Assembly: GCF_000062885.1 (NCBI RefSeq)
Contig: NC_009142.1
Location: forward strand, 3,585,584 to 3,649,583
Length of the DNA stretch: 64,000 nucleotides
Direction: 5' to 3'
Source: Saccharopolyspora erythraea NRRL 2338
GTDB lineage: Bacteria > Actinomycetota > Actinomycetes > Mycobacteriales > Pseudonocardiaceae
Shown one piece after another: positions 17,243 through 25,037 of the stretch. Both the position numbers and the translations under genes were made by a program. The notes under the pieces are model-generated. The model made no database searches. It worked only from the letters and a program-made list of their open reading frames with translations, and was not told the DNA's origin. Within the stretch, counting starts at the first letter, position 1, and every line of letters begins with the position of its first letter.

Positions 17243-18793
17243 GTGGTCGGAAAAGGGCTTTTCGCGCGCGCTCCGGGAAACAGGTCATTTCGTCGGATAG
17301 CCGCCGCGGCGATCGCGCTGCTGCTGGTCGAGATCACCGTCGCGGGCAGCGGCGTGCTCGGCTGGTCCGGCTCGATCGCGCTCAACAAGGTGTGGGAGAT
17401 CGCCGCCTCGGTCGCGGCGCTGGGGGCGTGGACCTGGTCGGCGGTCCGGCACCAGGGGCCGCAGCGCCGGTGGCGGCAGTGGATGAGCGCGGCCATGGCG
17501 TGCTTCCTGGTCGGTCTGGTCGCCTGGAGCTGGGGCCAGGTCGTCGTGGCGGCCCCGCTGCCCACCGCGACGCTCGGGCCGGCCGGGTTCCTGCTGACAC
17601 CGGTGATCGCGCTGCTGGCGCTGGTGATCCACGCCTACGAACGCGGACCCGGGCCGCGATCGCCGCTGGGCGACCCCCGCAACCTGGCCATCAAGGCGCT
17701 GGACCTGCTGATCATCGCCGGTTCGGTGGTGCTGTTCGTCTCGGTCACGCTCGGCACGCACCTGTCGCAGGGCTGGGACTCCTCCGGGCCGATCCTGACG
17801 ATGCTGGCCGCGCACCCGATGGCCTACCTGTGGCTGGCCGCGGGAACGGTGGCGCTGGCCAGGCTGCGCCGCGGCGCGCGCGAGCTGCCGGTGCTGTTCA
17901 TCGCGCTCGCCGCGGTGTCCTACATGGTCTCCAGCGCGCTGTTCGGCCACTACGTCGAAACCGGGGCCGAGACGATCCCGCCGTGGCTGGAAGCGGGGTT
18001 CATGGCCTGTCCGGTGTTCTTCTTCCTCGGCGCGCTGGCCCCGAGCACCGGCCGCCGCGAGCAGGAGGGCCGCGCGCACCGCACCGTGCGCGAGGTCGTC
18101 CAGCTCGCGGTGCCCTACCTGCCGCTGATCGCCACCGCCCTGTTCATCGCGGCCGGCCTGCTGGCCGGGCTCACCCTCACCCGCTTCCAGGAGTGCGTGT
18201 TCGTGGCGCTGATGGGACTGGTCATCTCGCGCCAGCTCGCGACGCTGCTCGAGAACAACCGCCTGCTGCGCAGGGCCGAGTACGAGGCGCTGCACGACCC
18301 GCTGACCGGGGTGGCCAACCGGACGCTGTTCCTGCACTGGCTCGAACGCAGCCTCGCCGACTGCCGCAGGCCGATCGTGCTCGCCTTCTGCGACCTCGAC
18401 GACTTCAAGGAGGTCAACGACAACTTCGGGCACGCGGCAGGGGATTTGGTGCTGACCAGCGCCGCCCGGCGGCTGACCCGCTGCGCGGGCGCCGACGACC
18501 TGGTGGCGCGGCTGGGCGGCGACGAGTTCGCCGTGGTGCTGCACAACGTCCACGAGCCGCTGGAGGAGGCGGGGCAGCGCCTGCTGCGGGCCCTGCAGGA
18601 ACCTCACGACCTCAACGGGCGTCCGCTGGTGGTCAGCGCGAGCGTCGGCATGACGTACCTGAGCCCGGACCAGCCGGTCGCGGGCACCGACACCCTGATG
18701 CGCTGGGCCGACAGCGCCATGTACGTGGCGAAGCGGCGGGGCAAGAACACCCTCGCCCACACCCTCGAGTTCCGGGAGGAGCACATCCGATGA
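17243..18793 (+). CDS. multi-pass membrane diguanylate cyclase (GGDEF)
   Basis: A 516-residue protein with about ten predicted membrane segments in residues 15-330 and a C-terminal GGDEF domain (about 345-510). The active-site motif GGDEF is intact at 425-429, and DPLTGVANRTLF and CDLDDFKEVND mark the domain start and metal site. So it should make c-di-GMP from GTP at the membrane. The RxxD product-inhibition site nine residues before GGDEF is not present. GTG at 17243 has GGGGAA upstream. Its stop overlaps the start of the DUF985 cupin, implying coupled translation. Confidence 0.9.
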   Translation: MVGKGLFARAPGNRSFRRIAAAAIALLLVEITVAGSGVLGWSGSIALNKVWEIAASVAALGAWTWSAVRHQGPQRRWRQWMSAAMACFLVGLVAWSWGQVVVAAPLPTATLGPAGFLLTPVIALLALVIHAYERGPGPRSPLGDPRNLAIKALDLLIIAGSVVLFVSVTLGTHLSQGWDSSGPILTMLAAHPMAYLWLAAGTVALARLRRGARELPVLFIALAAVSYMVSSALFGHYVETGAETIPPWLEAGFMACPVFFFLGALAPSTGRREQEGRAHRTVREVVQLAVPYLPLIATALFIAAGLLAGLTLTRFQECVFVALMGLVISRQLATLLENNRLLRRAEYEALHDPLTGVANRTLFLHWLERSLADCRRPIVLAFCDLDDFKEVNDNFGHAAGDLVLTSAARRLTRCAGADDLVARLGGDEFAVVLHNVHEPLEEAGQRLLRALQEPHDLNGRPLVVSASVGMTYLSPDQPVAGTDTLMRWADSAMYVAKRRGKNTLAHTLEFREEHIR

Positions 18794-19239
18794 CCTCGGC
18801 GTCCGAGCAGATCGTGCGGACCCTCGACCTGCGGCCGTTGAACGTGTGCAACGGCTACTTCCGGGAGACCTGGCGCGACGACAACGCCACGGTGATCTAC
18901 TGGCTGCTGCCCCGGGAGCACCACGCCGGATGGCACGCCGCCGCGCACCCGGAGATCTTCACCCACCACTCCGGCGACCCGCTCCGGATCACCCTGCTCG
19001 ACCCTGCCGACGGCCGGCCGCGCGACCACGTCATCGGCCCGGACGTCGAAGCGGGCCAGCACCCGCACTTCGTGGTGCCCGGCGGTGTCCTGCAGGCCGC
19101 GCGCACGCTCGGCGACCACAGCCTCACCAGCGTCGTCGTGGCGCCACCGTTCTCGCCCGGCATCGTCTCGACGCCCGACGTCGACGACCTGTGCGCGCAG
19201 TACCCCGATCACGCCGAACGCATCCGCGCGCTCGCCTGA
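18790..19239 (+). CDS. DUF985-family cupin protein
   Basis: A 149-residue single cupin. NGYFRETWRDDNATVIYWLL, WHAAAHPEIFTHHSGDPL and the VVPGGVLQAAR strand match the DUF985 (RmlC-like) family, whose biochemical role is not established; some members bind sugar nucleotides. ATG at 18790 overlaps the GGDEF stop by four bases (ATGA). The coupling suggests it works with, or is dosed with, the diguanylate cyclase. Confidence 0.82.
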   Translation: MTSASEQIVRTLDLRPLNVCNGYFRETWRDDNATVIYWLLPREHHAGWHAAAHPEIFTHHSGDPLRITLLDPADGRPRDHVIGPDVEAGQHPHFVVPGGVLQAARTLGDHSLTSVVVAPPFSPGIVSTPDVDDLCAQYPDHAERIRALA

Positions 19240-19320
19240 GCACGGCGACCCCTACTCGCTGCCCTTGAACGGCCCGGCTGACTCGCCGGGCCGGCAGCGT
19301 TTGCGCTGGTCCAGGCGGTA

Positions 19321-19403
19321 TGGCGCCATGGCGCCGAGAGGTGGCGCCATCTGTAGCGCCAAAGTGCTTGCCATGGCGCCACAGTGGTGCCATATTGGCA
19401 CCA
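19321..19403 (+). promoter_or_regulatory. array of TGGCGCCA-type operator repeats before the RHH gene
   Basis: Seven copies or near-copies of the self-complementary octamer TGGCGCCA start at 19321, 19329, 19342, 19354, 19374, 19385 and 19396. The last two (TGGTGCCA and TGGCACCA) form one perfect 19-base palindrome, and its final A is the A of the RHH start codon. Several spacings are 11-13 bases, about one helical turn. Ribbon-helix-helix proteins bind such tandem sites cooperatively, so this looks like an autoregulatory operator. No Shine-Dalgarno sequence is visible, so the transcript may be leaderless. Confidence 0.65.
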
Positions 19404-19951
19404 TGGATTTGACGCCCTTCGTCGACAACCTCCGCCGGGAGCTGGCCGTCGCTGCCGACGCCGGCGGCGAGGACGCCCGCGCGCTCGCCGAGCGGCTCAC
19501 CGCGCCGCTGGAGTCCGCCGCGCGCCTCACGCTGCTCAACGCGCTCACCGCGGCGGCGGAGGAGATCACCCGCGACCTGGCACCGGGCTCGGTCGACGTC
19601 CGGCTGCGGGGGCTCAACCCGGATTTCGTCGTGACCGCGCCGAGTTCCGAGCAGCCACCCGACGACGCACCGGAAGGCCCGGCGGCGCCCGTCGGCGCAC
19701 CGCCGGCGGAGTCGGGCGAGGGCACGCACGCGGCGGCGGGCGCCGAGGACGGCCCCACGTCACGCATCAACTTCCGCCTCCCCGAGCAGCTCAAGCTCCG
19801 GGTCGAGGAAGCCGCCGCGCGGGAGGGGCTGTCGGTCAACGCGTGGCTCACCCGCGCCGTAGCCACAACGCTCCGGGGCGACGACCGCGGAATCCGTTCC
19901 AGGAAGCGCGACCACTGGGGCGGGCAGCGCTACACCGGCTGGGTTCGCTGA
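19403..19951 (+). CDS. ribbon-helix-helix (HicB-antitoxin-like/Arc-type) DNA-binding protein
   Basis: A 182-residue protein. Residues 1-70 are helical, about 75-115 form a Pro/Ala/Gly-rich linker, and 118-160 form an Arc/MetJ-type ribbon-helix-helix (SRINFRLPEQLKLRVEEAAA then LSVNAWLTRAVATTL). It ends in a basic tail. Such proteins are often labelled HicB-family antitoxins, but no toxin gene is adjacent. In many actinomycetes the same protein precedes a DUF4097 gene and an ABC transporter, as here. ATG at 19403 overlaps the last operator half-site, so it is probably autoregulated. Confidence 0.8.
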   Translation: MDLTPFVDNLRRELAVAADAGGEDARALAERLTAPLESAARLTLLNALTAAAEEITRDLAPGSVDVRLRGLNPDFVVTAPSSEQPPDDAPEGPAAPVGAPPAESGEGTHAAAGAEDGPTSRINFRLPEQLKLRVEEAAAREGLSVNAWLTRAVATTLRGDDRGIRSRKRDHWGGQRYTGWVR

Positions 19952-20082
19952 CGGCCGGGGCCGGCGGCCCGCAAGCGCCGCCGGTCGCCTGAGGACTCGG
20001 GCCGGCTGATCGCCGACCGACCTGACACCACACGCGTTCCACCTGCGGAAACGCGGAAACGAACACTCAGAAGGGGACCATC

Positions 20083-20931
20083 ATGCCTGTTTTCCCTAGC
20101 CCCGAACCGATCTCGGCAACCGTCGACATCGTCCTCGGGACCGCCCGGATCGTGGCGAGCGACCGCGCCGACACCGTCGTGGAGGTCCGCCCGAGCAGGG
20201 CGGGCAACAGCGCGGACACCAAGGCCGCCGAGCAGACCCGAGTCGAGTTCTCCAACGGCGTGCTGCTCGTCAAGGCGCCCAAGCAGTACGGGTTCTTCAC
20301 CAGGGCGGGATCGATCGACGTCGTCGTCGAACTGCCCGCGGGGTCCGACCTGCGCGCCGAGGCCGCGGCCGGGAAGTTCCACTGCGAGGGCCGTTTCGGT
20401 GACGGCCGGATCTCCACCGCGTCCGGCGACATCCGCATCGACGAGGGCCGGACGCTGCGGCTGGAAACCTCCAGCGGAGACATCGCGGTCGAGCGCGCGG
20501 TGGGCCACTCCAAGATCACCGGGGCGGGCGACCTGCGGATCCGCGAGATCGACGGCACCGCGGAGATCAAGAACATCGCCGGTCAGACCTGGGTCGGCGA
20601 GGTGACCGGCGACATCCGGCTGAGCTCCGCCGCCGGCGACATCGCGGTCGACCGGGCACTCGCCGGCGTGCGGGCCAAGACCGCGTCGGGCGACATCCGC
20701 ATCGGTGAGGTCGTGCGGGGCTCGGTGACGCTGGAAACCGCGTCCGGAGAGGTGGAGGTCGGCATCGCCGAGGGCACCGCCGCGTGGCTGGACGCGAACT
20801 CCATGGCCGGCACCGTGCGCAACCACATGGCCGACTCCGACGGCCCGGGCCGATCCGACCAGACCGTCGAGATCCGGGCCCGCACGTTCCACGGCGGCAT
20901 CGTCATCCGCCGGGCCGTGGCCGCGGACTGA
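20083..20931 (+). CDS. DUF4097 beta-strand repeat protein
   Basis: A 282-residue protein of the DUF4097 (putative adhesin) family. From about residue 100 short strands repeat with GDI/SGDI turns (ASGDIRIDEGRTLRL, SSGDIAVERAV, TGDIRLSSAAGDIAV), giving a beta-helix. There is no signal peptide or membrane segment, so it is probably cytoplasmic. ATG at 20083 follows AGAAGGGG. It lies between the RHH regulator and the ABC ATPase, a known arrangement whose function is not established. Confidence 0.82.
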   Translation: MPVFPSPEPISATVDIVLGTARIVASDRADTVVEVRPSRAGNSADTKAAEQTRVEFSNGVLLVKAPKQYGFFTRAGSIDVVVELPAGSDLRAEAAAGKFHCEGRFGDGRISTASGDIRIDEGRTLRLETSSGDIAVERAVGHSKITGAGDLRIREIDGTAEIKNIAGQTWVGEVTGDIRLSSAAGDIAVDRALAGVRAKTASGDIRIGEVVRGSVTLETASGEVEVGIAEGTAAWLDANSMAGTVRNHMADSDGPGRSDQTVEIRARTFHGGIVIRRAVAAD

Positions 20932-21021
20932 CAGCGCCGGTTTCCTTTCGGCGTTCGTCCCGCATGCCGTGACCCGGCGGTCGCCATCCGGTCGCCGGAA
21001 CTCGCCCGGAATCGAGGGAAG

Positions 21022-21792
21022 ATGAACACAACCAGGCCGAAACCGGCTGTCGCGGCGGCCGGTCTGCGCAAGACCTGCGGCACGCGCACGGTGCTCGACG
21101 GTGTCGACCTGCTCGTCCCGCAGGGCGGTGTCTTCTGCCTGCTGGGGGAGGCCGGGGCGGGCAAGACGACCGTGGTGCGGCTGCTGTCGGCGCTGACCGC
21201 CCCCGACGGGGGCGAGTTGCGCGTCGCCGGACACGACGTGGTGCGCGCGCCCGCGTCGGTGCGCGCGGCCGTCGGGCTCTGCGGGCTCACGGCGGTCGAC
21301 GGATCGCTGACCGTCGAGGAAAACCTGCTGCGGACGGCGGACTTGCACCGGCTGGGCCAGGACGACGGCCGGAGCCGGGCCGCGGACCTGATCGAACGGT
21401 TCGATCTGGTCGACGTGGCGGGGGCGCCCGCCGCCCGCTGCCGCCGAGGCGAGCGCCGCAGGCTCGAACTCGCCATGGCCGTGGTGGGGTTGCCGCCGGT
21501 GCTGCTGCTGGACGAGCCGACCGCCGGCCTCGACCCTGGCGACCGGCGTGCCGTCCGGCGGATCGTTCGTCAGCTCGCCGACGCCGGGGTCACGGTATTC
21601 CTGGCGACGCGCTCCCGGGCGGAGGCGGCTGCGCTGGCCGACCGGGTCGCGGTCCTGCACGGGGGCAGGCTGGTCGCGGGGGGAATGCCGGACGTCGAAG
21701 CGGATCCGTGCCGTGGGGAGACGGGGGCGATGCCGGTGCGGGACTTCTTCGCCGGGAACGAAGCAGCCAGGTGCGCTGTGTCCAGGAGCTGA
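21022..21792 (+). CDS. degenerate ABC transporter ATP-binding protein (DrrA-like)
   Basis: A 256-residue ATPase related to daunorubicin-resistance DrrA proteins but shorter than usual (about 310-330). Walker A (GEAGAGKTT, 42-50) and Walker B (VLLLDEPTAGLDP, DE at 164-165) are intact. Three other catalytic elements are altered: the Q-loop glutamine is Leu (CGLT at 87-90), the LSGGQ signature is CRRGE (140-144), and the switch histidine is Arg (ATRSRAE at about 195-201). No permease follows; the next gene is on the opposite strand. It can probably bind ATP but may not drive transport. It sits 90 bases after DUF4097. Confidence 0.82.
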   Translation: MNTTRPKPAVAAAGLRKTCGTRTVLDGVDLLVPQGGVFCLLGEAGAGKTTVVRLLSALTAPDGGELRVAGHDVVRAPASVRAAVGLCGLTAVDGSLTVEENLLRTADLHRLGQDDGRSRAADLIERFDLVDVAGAPAARCRRGERRRLELAMAVVGLPPVLLLDEPTAGLDPGDRRAVRRIVRQLADAGVTVFLATRSRAEAAALADRVAVLHGGRLVAGGMPDVEADPCRGETGAMPVRDFFAGNEAARCAVSRS

Positions 21793-21858
21793 CCGGCGGG
21801 CTGGGGGTGGGGTGGGAGCCGCCGGTTTCGGCGACCCCCACCCCAAGTTCGGGGGAAT

Positions 21859-21896
21859 ATCCGATGTGGACGGCGTCATGGCCGTCCACATCGGAT
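21859..21896. terminator. bidirectional hairpin terminator
   Basis: A perfect 16-base stem (21859-21874 with 21881-21896) closes on loop GTCATG. It lies between the convergent ABC ATPase and Rpf-like genes and can serve both. A G-rich run (GGGGGTGGGGTGGG) just before it may form additional structure. Confidence 0.75.
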
Positions 21897-21918
21897 GTAC
21901 GGGACGGGGGAGTCCCGG

Positions 21919-22272
21919 TCAGCCGGAGAGGCCGACCTTCTTCGAGCAGACCGGCCACGCCTTGGCGCCCTGGGCCTTCAGCACCTTCTCGGCGACGGCG
22001 ATCTGCTGCTCGCGAGTGGCGTCGGACGCCTTGGAGGCGTACTGGGTGCCGCCGTAGGCGGACCAGGTCGAGGCCGTGAACTGCAACCCGCCGGAGAAGC
22101 CGTTGCCGGTGTCGGCGTTCCAGTTCCCGGTGCTCTCGCACTGCGCGAGGCGGTCCCAGGCCGAGGCCGAGGCGGCGCCGGCGGGCACCGCGGCGGCCAG
22201 CGGTGCGGCCGCGATCGCACCGGCGAGCGCGACGCGGGCGAGGACACGGGTGCTGAAGAGGTTTCGCGCCAT
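21919..22272 (-). CDS. secreted Rpf-like transglycosylase
   Basis: A 117-residue secreted protein. Residues 1-35 are a signal peptide (basic start, then [23 protein letters not shown]), and 38-117 form the resuscitation-promoting-factor lysozyme-like domain with [13 protein letters not shown] (catalytic Glu in CES), GFSGGLQF and [15 protein letters not shown]. It should cleave peptidoglycan during growth or reactivation. The minus-strand ATG at 22272 follows AGGAGACGATCC; the longer open frame upstream is arginine-rich noise. Many actinobacterial rpf genes have long structured leaders, and this one also has a long 5' region. Confidence 0.9.
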   Translation of the reverse strand: MARNLFSTRVLARVALAGAIAAAPLAAAVPAGAASASAWDRLAQCESTGNWNADTGNGFSGGLQFTASTWSAYGGTQYASKASDATREQQIAVAEKVLKAQGAKAWPVCSKKVGLSG

Positions 22273-22794
22273 GGATCGTCTCCTGCTGCGCCTTCGAGAG
22301 GACGGGCGCCGGATTCGCGCGGTGCGCCGTCCGGCCCGTGCCGTCGGGGGCGGCATCGGTCGTCCTTCGGGTATCTCGTTCCTGCCCGGTGCTCGTCGTT
22401 TCGGGGGCGGGAAGCTCGCCGGGCAGGTCCGGCGCTGCGAGCTTCCGGTTGATTGCTTGCCGGTTCGGGGCCGACAGCCGGAAACGCTACGTAACCGCCG
22501 GCGGCTCGCCAACCTGAGGCAGCCGTGACGGCCGTCATGCAGGCGAAACGGTGATCGCTCGGAAATGTGCGTCGTCGCAGTTCAGCGGGCCATGTCGACC
22601 GGCAAGGAAGCGCTACGCTGAGTCAACCGTGTCCACGTGCCTCACCCGCGTGGGTTACGCACGTTAGTGGGTCCCGCGAGCGAAACCGATCTTGGTCGGC
22701 AGCTGCTTCAGCACGCTCGGCGTGGTCCAGACCGGCTGAGGCGCAGGCTCGGCGACTGCGAACAGGCCGGAGATGTGGAGAAGATCCCCAGCCC

Positions 22795-22886
22795 TGGAGC
22801 CCGAAACGGCAACGGGCGTGGAGCCCGAAACGGCAACGGGCGTGGGGCGTGGAGCGGCGACGGGGCGTGGAGCGGCGACGGGGGCG
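22795..22886. repeat. short tandem direct repeats
   Basis: A 24-base unit occurs twice in perfect tandem (22795-22818 and 22819-22842), followed by a related 18-base unit TGGAGCGGCGACGGGGCG at 22850-22867 and again from 22868 with one extra G. Shared TGGAGC starts and CGACGGG/CAACGGG ends suggest slippage. There is no spacer structure, so it is not a CRISPR. Confidence 0.7.
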
Positions 22887-22898
22887 CGAAGTGGCAAC

Positions 22899-22932
22899 GG
22901 GGCGTGGGCCGGGAACCTCCGGCCCACGCCCC
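22899..22932 (-). terminator. strong hairpin terminator of the HNH nuclease gene
   Basis: GGGGCGTGGGCCGG and its exact 14-base complement CCGGCCCACGCCCC flank loop GAACCT, seven bases beyond the minus-strand stop at 22939. It has no T-tract, as is common in high-GC actinomycetes. Confidence 0.75.
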
Positions 22933-22938
22933 GCGGTA

Positions 22939-23592
22939 CTACGACGAGCAGGTGTTCAGCATGCTCTGCAGCGCCGACTTCTCCGCCGACTGCAACCGCA
23001 GGCCCCAGTGGTGCTTCACCCGGATCCACATCTTGGAGTAGGTGCAGTCGTAGGTGCTCACCGGCGGCTGCCAGGACGCCGGGTCCTGGTCGCCCTTGGC
23101 CTGGTTGACGTTGTCGGTCACCGCGATCAGCTGCGGGCGGCTGAGGTCGTTGGCGAACGACTCGCGCTTGCTGTCGGTCCACGAGGAGGCGCCGGAACGC
23201 CACGCCTCGGCCAGCGGGACCACGTGGTCGATGTCCACATCGGACGCCGCGGTCCAGGTGGCCCCGTCGTACGGGCTGTACCAGCGGCCGGAGGTCGCCG
23301 CGCACGAGCCGTCGACGACGACGTTGGTGCCGTCGCGCTTGAGGACGGTCTCGCGGGTGTTGCAAGCGCCCGAGACGGTGCTCCAGTGCGGGAACCGGTC
23401 CCGGGAGTAGCCGTCCATGGAGCCTTCGCCCGCGACGGTCAGCGCGTTGAGCTCCGACTGCGCGGTGGCCTTGCTCGGGATGCCGGGTGGCGTGGCGTTG
23501 GCGACCGGGGCGACCAGCCCCGACAACGCGGTGGTGGCGAGAAGAACACCGAGGGCACCGGCCCGGCGGCGTCGTCCGGATGAGCGGAACAC
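22939..23592 (-). CDS. secreted HNH-family endonuclease
   Basis: A 217-residue secreted protein. Residues 1-33 are a signal peptide (RRRR then LGVLLATTALSGLVAPVANA). The mature part belongs to the actinobacterial HNH/DUF1524 nuclease group: VDIDHVVPLAEAW with catalytic DH at 122-123, and NVNQAKGDQDPASW with the following conserved Asn and Lys. Four to six cysteines suggest disulphides outside the cell. It probably degrades extracellular DNA. It is transcribed alone and ends at a strong terminator. Confidence 0.87.
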   Translation of the reverse strand: MFRSSGRRRRAGALGVLLATTALSGLVAPVANATPPGIPSKATAQSELNALTVAGEGSMDGYSRDRFPHWSTVSGACNTRETVLKRDGTNVVVDGSCAATSGRWYSPYDGATWTAASDVDIDHVVPLAEAWRSGASSWTDSKRESFANDLSRPQLIAVTDNVNQAKGDQDPASWQPPVSTYDCTYSKMWIRVKHHWGLRLQSAEKSALQSMLNTCSS

Positions 23593-23768
23593 AGGACCTC
23601 CCAGGGGAAGGTGAGTGGGGCTCCCACCGTTCCCGCTCCCGGTATCCGAAGCGCCGCTTTCACATGTCGATACCGCGACGATGCCGTGAAGGCTTCCCGC
23701 CAGGGGCCCGAAACGGCGGGCCCGCCCCCGCGGTCCACGAGGACGGGCCCGGTTTCACCACGACGTCG

Positions 23769-25037
23769 TCACACCGCTTCGACGGCCCCCGTGCGGCGTT
23801 CGTGGCGGAGCATGGCGCCGAGGGCCAGCAGCGCGACCGCGGAGCCGCCGGTCATGGTGAGCGCCATCGCCGGGCCGTCGTTGCCGAGCAGGCCCACCAG
23901 CGGGGCGATCAGCGCGCCCAGCCCGAACTGACCGGCGCCCAGCAGCGCCGCCGCGGTTCCCGCTGTCTCGCCGTGCCTGGACAACGCCAGCGCGGGCGCG
24001 TTGGGCAGCACGAACCCGAACGCACCGAGCAGGAACCACAGCGGGAGGATGAAGCCGAGCAGGCCACCCGTGCCGGTGGTGGTCAGTGCGACGAGCACCA
24101 CGCCGAAGGCGGTGGCCGCCGCGAGCGAGCTCAGCACGATCTGGCGTTCGGTCCACCGGTTCAGCAGCACCACGTTCAGCTGCGAGGCGCCGATGAGCGC
24201 CACCGCACCGGCGCCGAAGACCAGTGCGAACTCCTGCTGGTCGAGACCGAACTGCTCCTGCAGCACGAACGAGGAGCCCGAAACGTAGGAGAACAGCCCG
24301 GACATGCCGAGCGCGGCCACCAGAGCCATGATCATGAACTTGCCGTCGGTCAGCAGCGTGCGGTAGGCGCGCAGCACCGGGCGCACCTCGCCGGGCAGGC
24401 GCCGTTGCGGCGGCAGCGTCTCATCGAGGGCGAAGATCGCGACCAGCAGCAGGATGCCGCCCAGCACCGCCAGCGCCGCGAACACGCCGCGCCAGGAACC
24501 GGTGAGCAGGATCGCCCCGCCCAGCGTGGGCGCCAGGATCGGTGCGGCTCCCATCACCAGCATGAGGCGGGAGAGCGCGGTGGCGGCGGCGCGCCCGGAG
24601 TACAGGTCGCGGACCACCGCCAGCGCGACGACCATGGTCGCGGCGGCGCCGACGCCCTGCAACGCCCGCAGCAGCCCCAGGACCGCGATGTTGGGCGCCA
24701 CGATGCACAGCAGCGAGGACGCGATGTGCAGCACCGTTCCCAGGATCAGCGGCAGCCGCCTGCCGACCGCGTCGGAGAAGGGGCCCACGAGCAGTTGCCC
24801 GAGCCCCAGGCCGAGCAGCGTCCCGGTGAGGGTGAGCTGGACGGCCGACGACGTGGTGAGCAGGTCGTCGCCGATCGCGGGCAGTGCGGGCAGGTACATG
24901 TCGATGGTCAGCGGGCCGAGGGCGACCAGCGCCCCCAGGACGACGATGACCCGGACCCGTTCGAGCCGGCTCGCAGCGGAGGTCGCCTGCTCCGCCCGGG
25001 GTGGCGTGGACTCGGCGTCCAGGGTTGCGTGATTCAT
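23769..25037 (-). CDS. Bcr/CflA family multidrug efflux MFS transporter
   Basis: A 422-residue protein with 12 predicted membrane segments. The Bcr/CflA signature is clear at the start (ALGPLTIDMYLPALPAI) together with the MFS loop GPFSDAVGRRLPLI and LQGVGAAATMVVALAVVRDLY. The family exports drugs such as chloramphenicol, bicyclomycin or sulphonamides using the proton gradient. The substrate here is unknown. It is followed on its left by the HNH gene with a 176-base gap, so each has its own promoter. Confidence 0.9.
   Translation of the reverse strand: MNHATLDAESTPPRAEQATSAASRLERVRVIVVLGALVALGPLTIDMYLPALPAIGDDLLTTSSAVQLTLTGTLLGLGLGQLLVGPFSDAVGRRLPLILGTVLHIASSLLCIVAPNIAVLGLLRALQGVGAAATMVVALAVVRDLYSGRAAATALSRLMLVMGAAPILAPTLGGAILLTGSWRGVFAALAVLGGILLLVAIFALDETLPPQRRLPGEVRPVLRAYRTLLTDGKFMIMALVAALGMSGLFSYVSGSSFVLQEQFGLDQQEFALVFGAGAVALIGASQLNVVLLNRWTERQIVLSSLAAATAFGVVLVALTTTGTGGLLGFILPLWFLLGAFGFVLPNAPALALSRHGETAGTAAALLGAGQFGLGALIAPLVGLLGNDGPAMALTMTGGSAVALLALGAMLRHERRTGAVEAV

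Larger units (their letters stand above)
22273..22938. other. 666-base intergenic region with leader stem and tandem repeats
   Basis: No gene is supported. On the Rpf side, 22381-22389 (CCTGCCCGG) and 22419-22427 form a perfect 9-base inverted repeat, a possible leader structure; it does not clearly match the c-di-AMP riboswitch. The HNH side holds the tandem repeats and terminator listed separately. A minus-strand stretch at 22664-22790 has a protein-like ending (QLPTKIGFARGTH) but no start I can support. Confidence 0.45.

Noticed and set aside
19403-19951. HicAB toxin-antitoxin system
   Set aside because: The RHH protein resembles HicB-type antitoxins, but no small HicA-like RNA-binding toxin is on either side.
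22273-22700. c-di-AMP (ydaO) riboswitch upstream of the Rpf-like gene
   Set aside because: I could not find the conserved core in the minus-strand leader, so I list only an unassigned stem.
22664-22790. Minus-strand gene fragment ending in QLPTKIGFARGTH
   Set aside because: The ending looks protein-like, but I recognise no family and the upstream part runs into low-complexity repeats.
22795-22886. Repeats that might be a CRISPR array
   Set aside because: Units are directly adjacent with no unique spacers and only two copies each.
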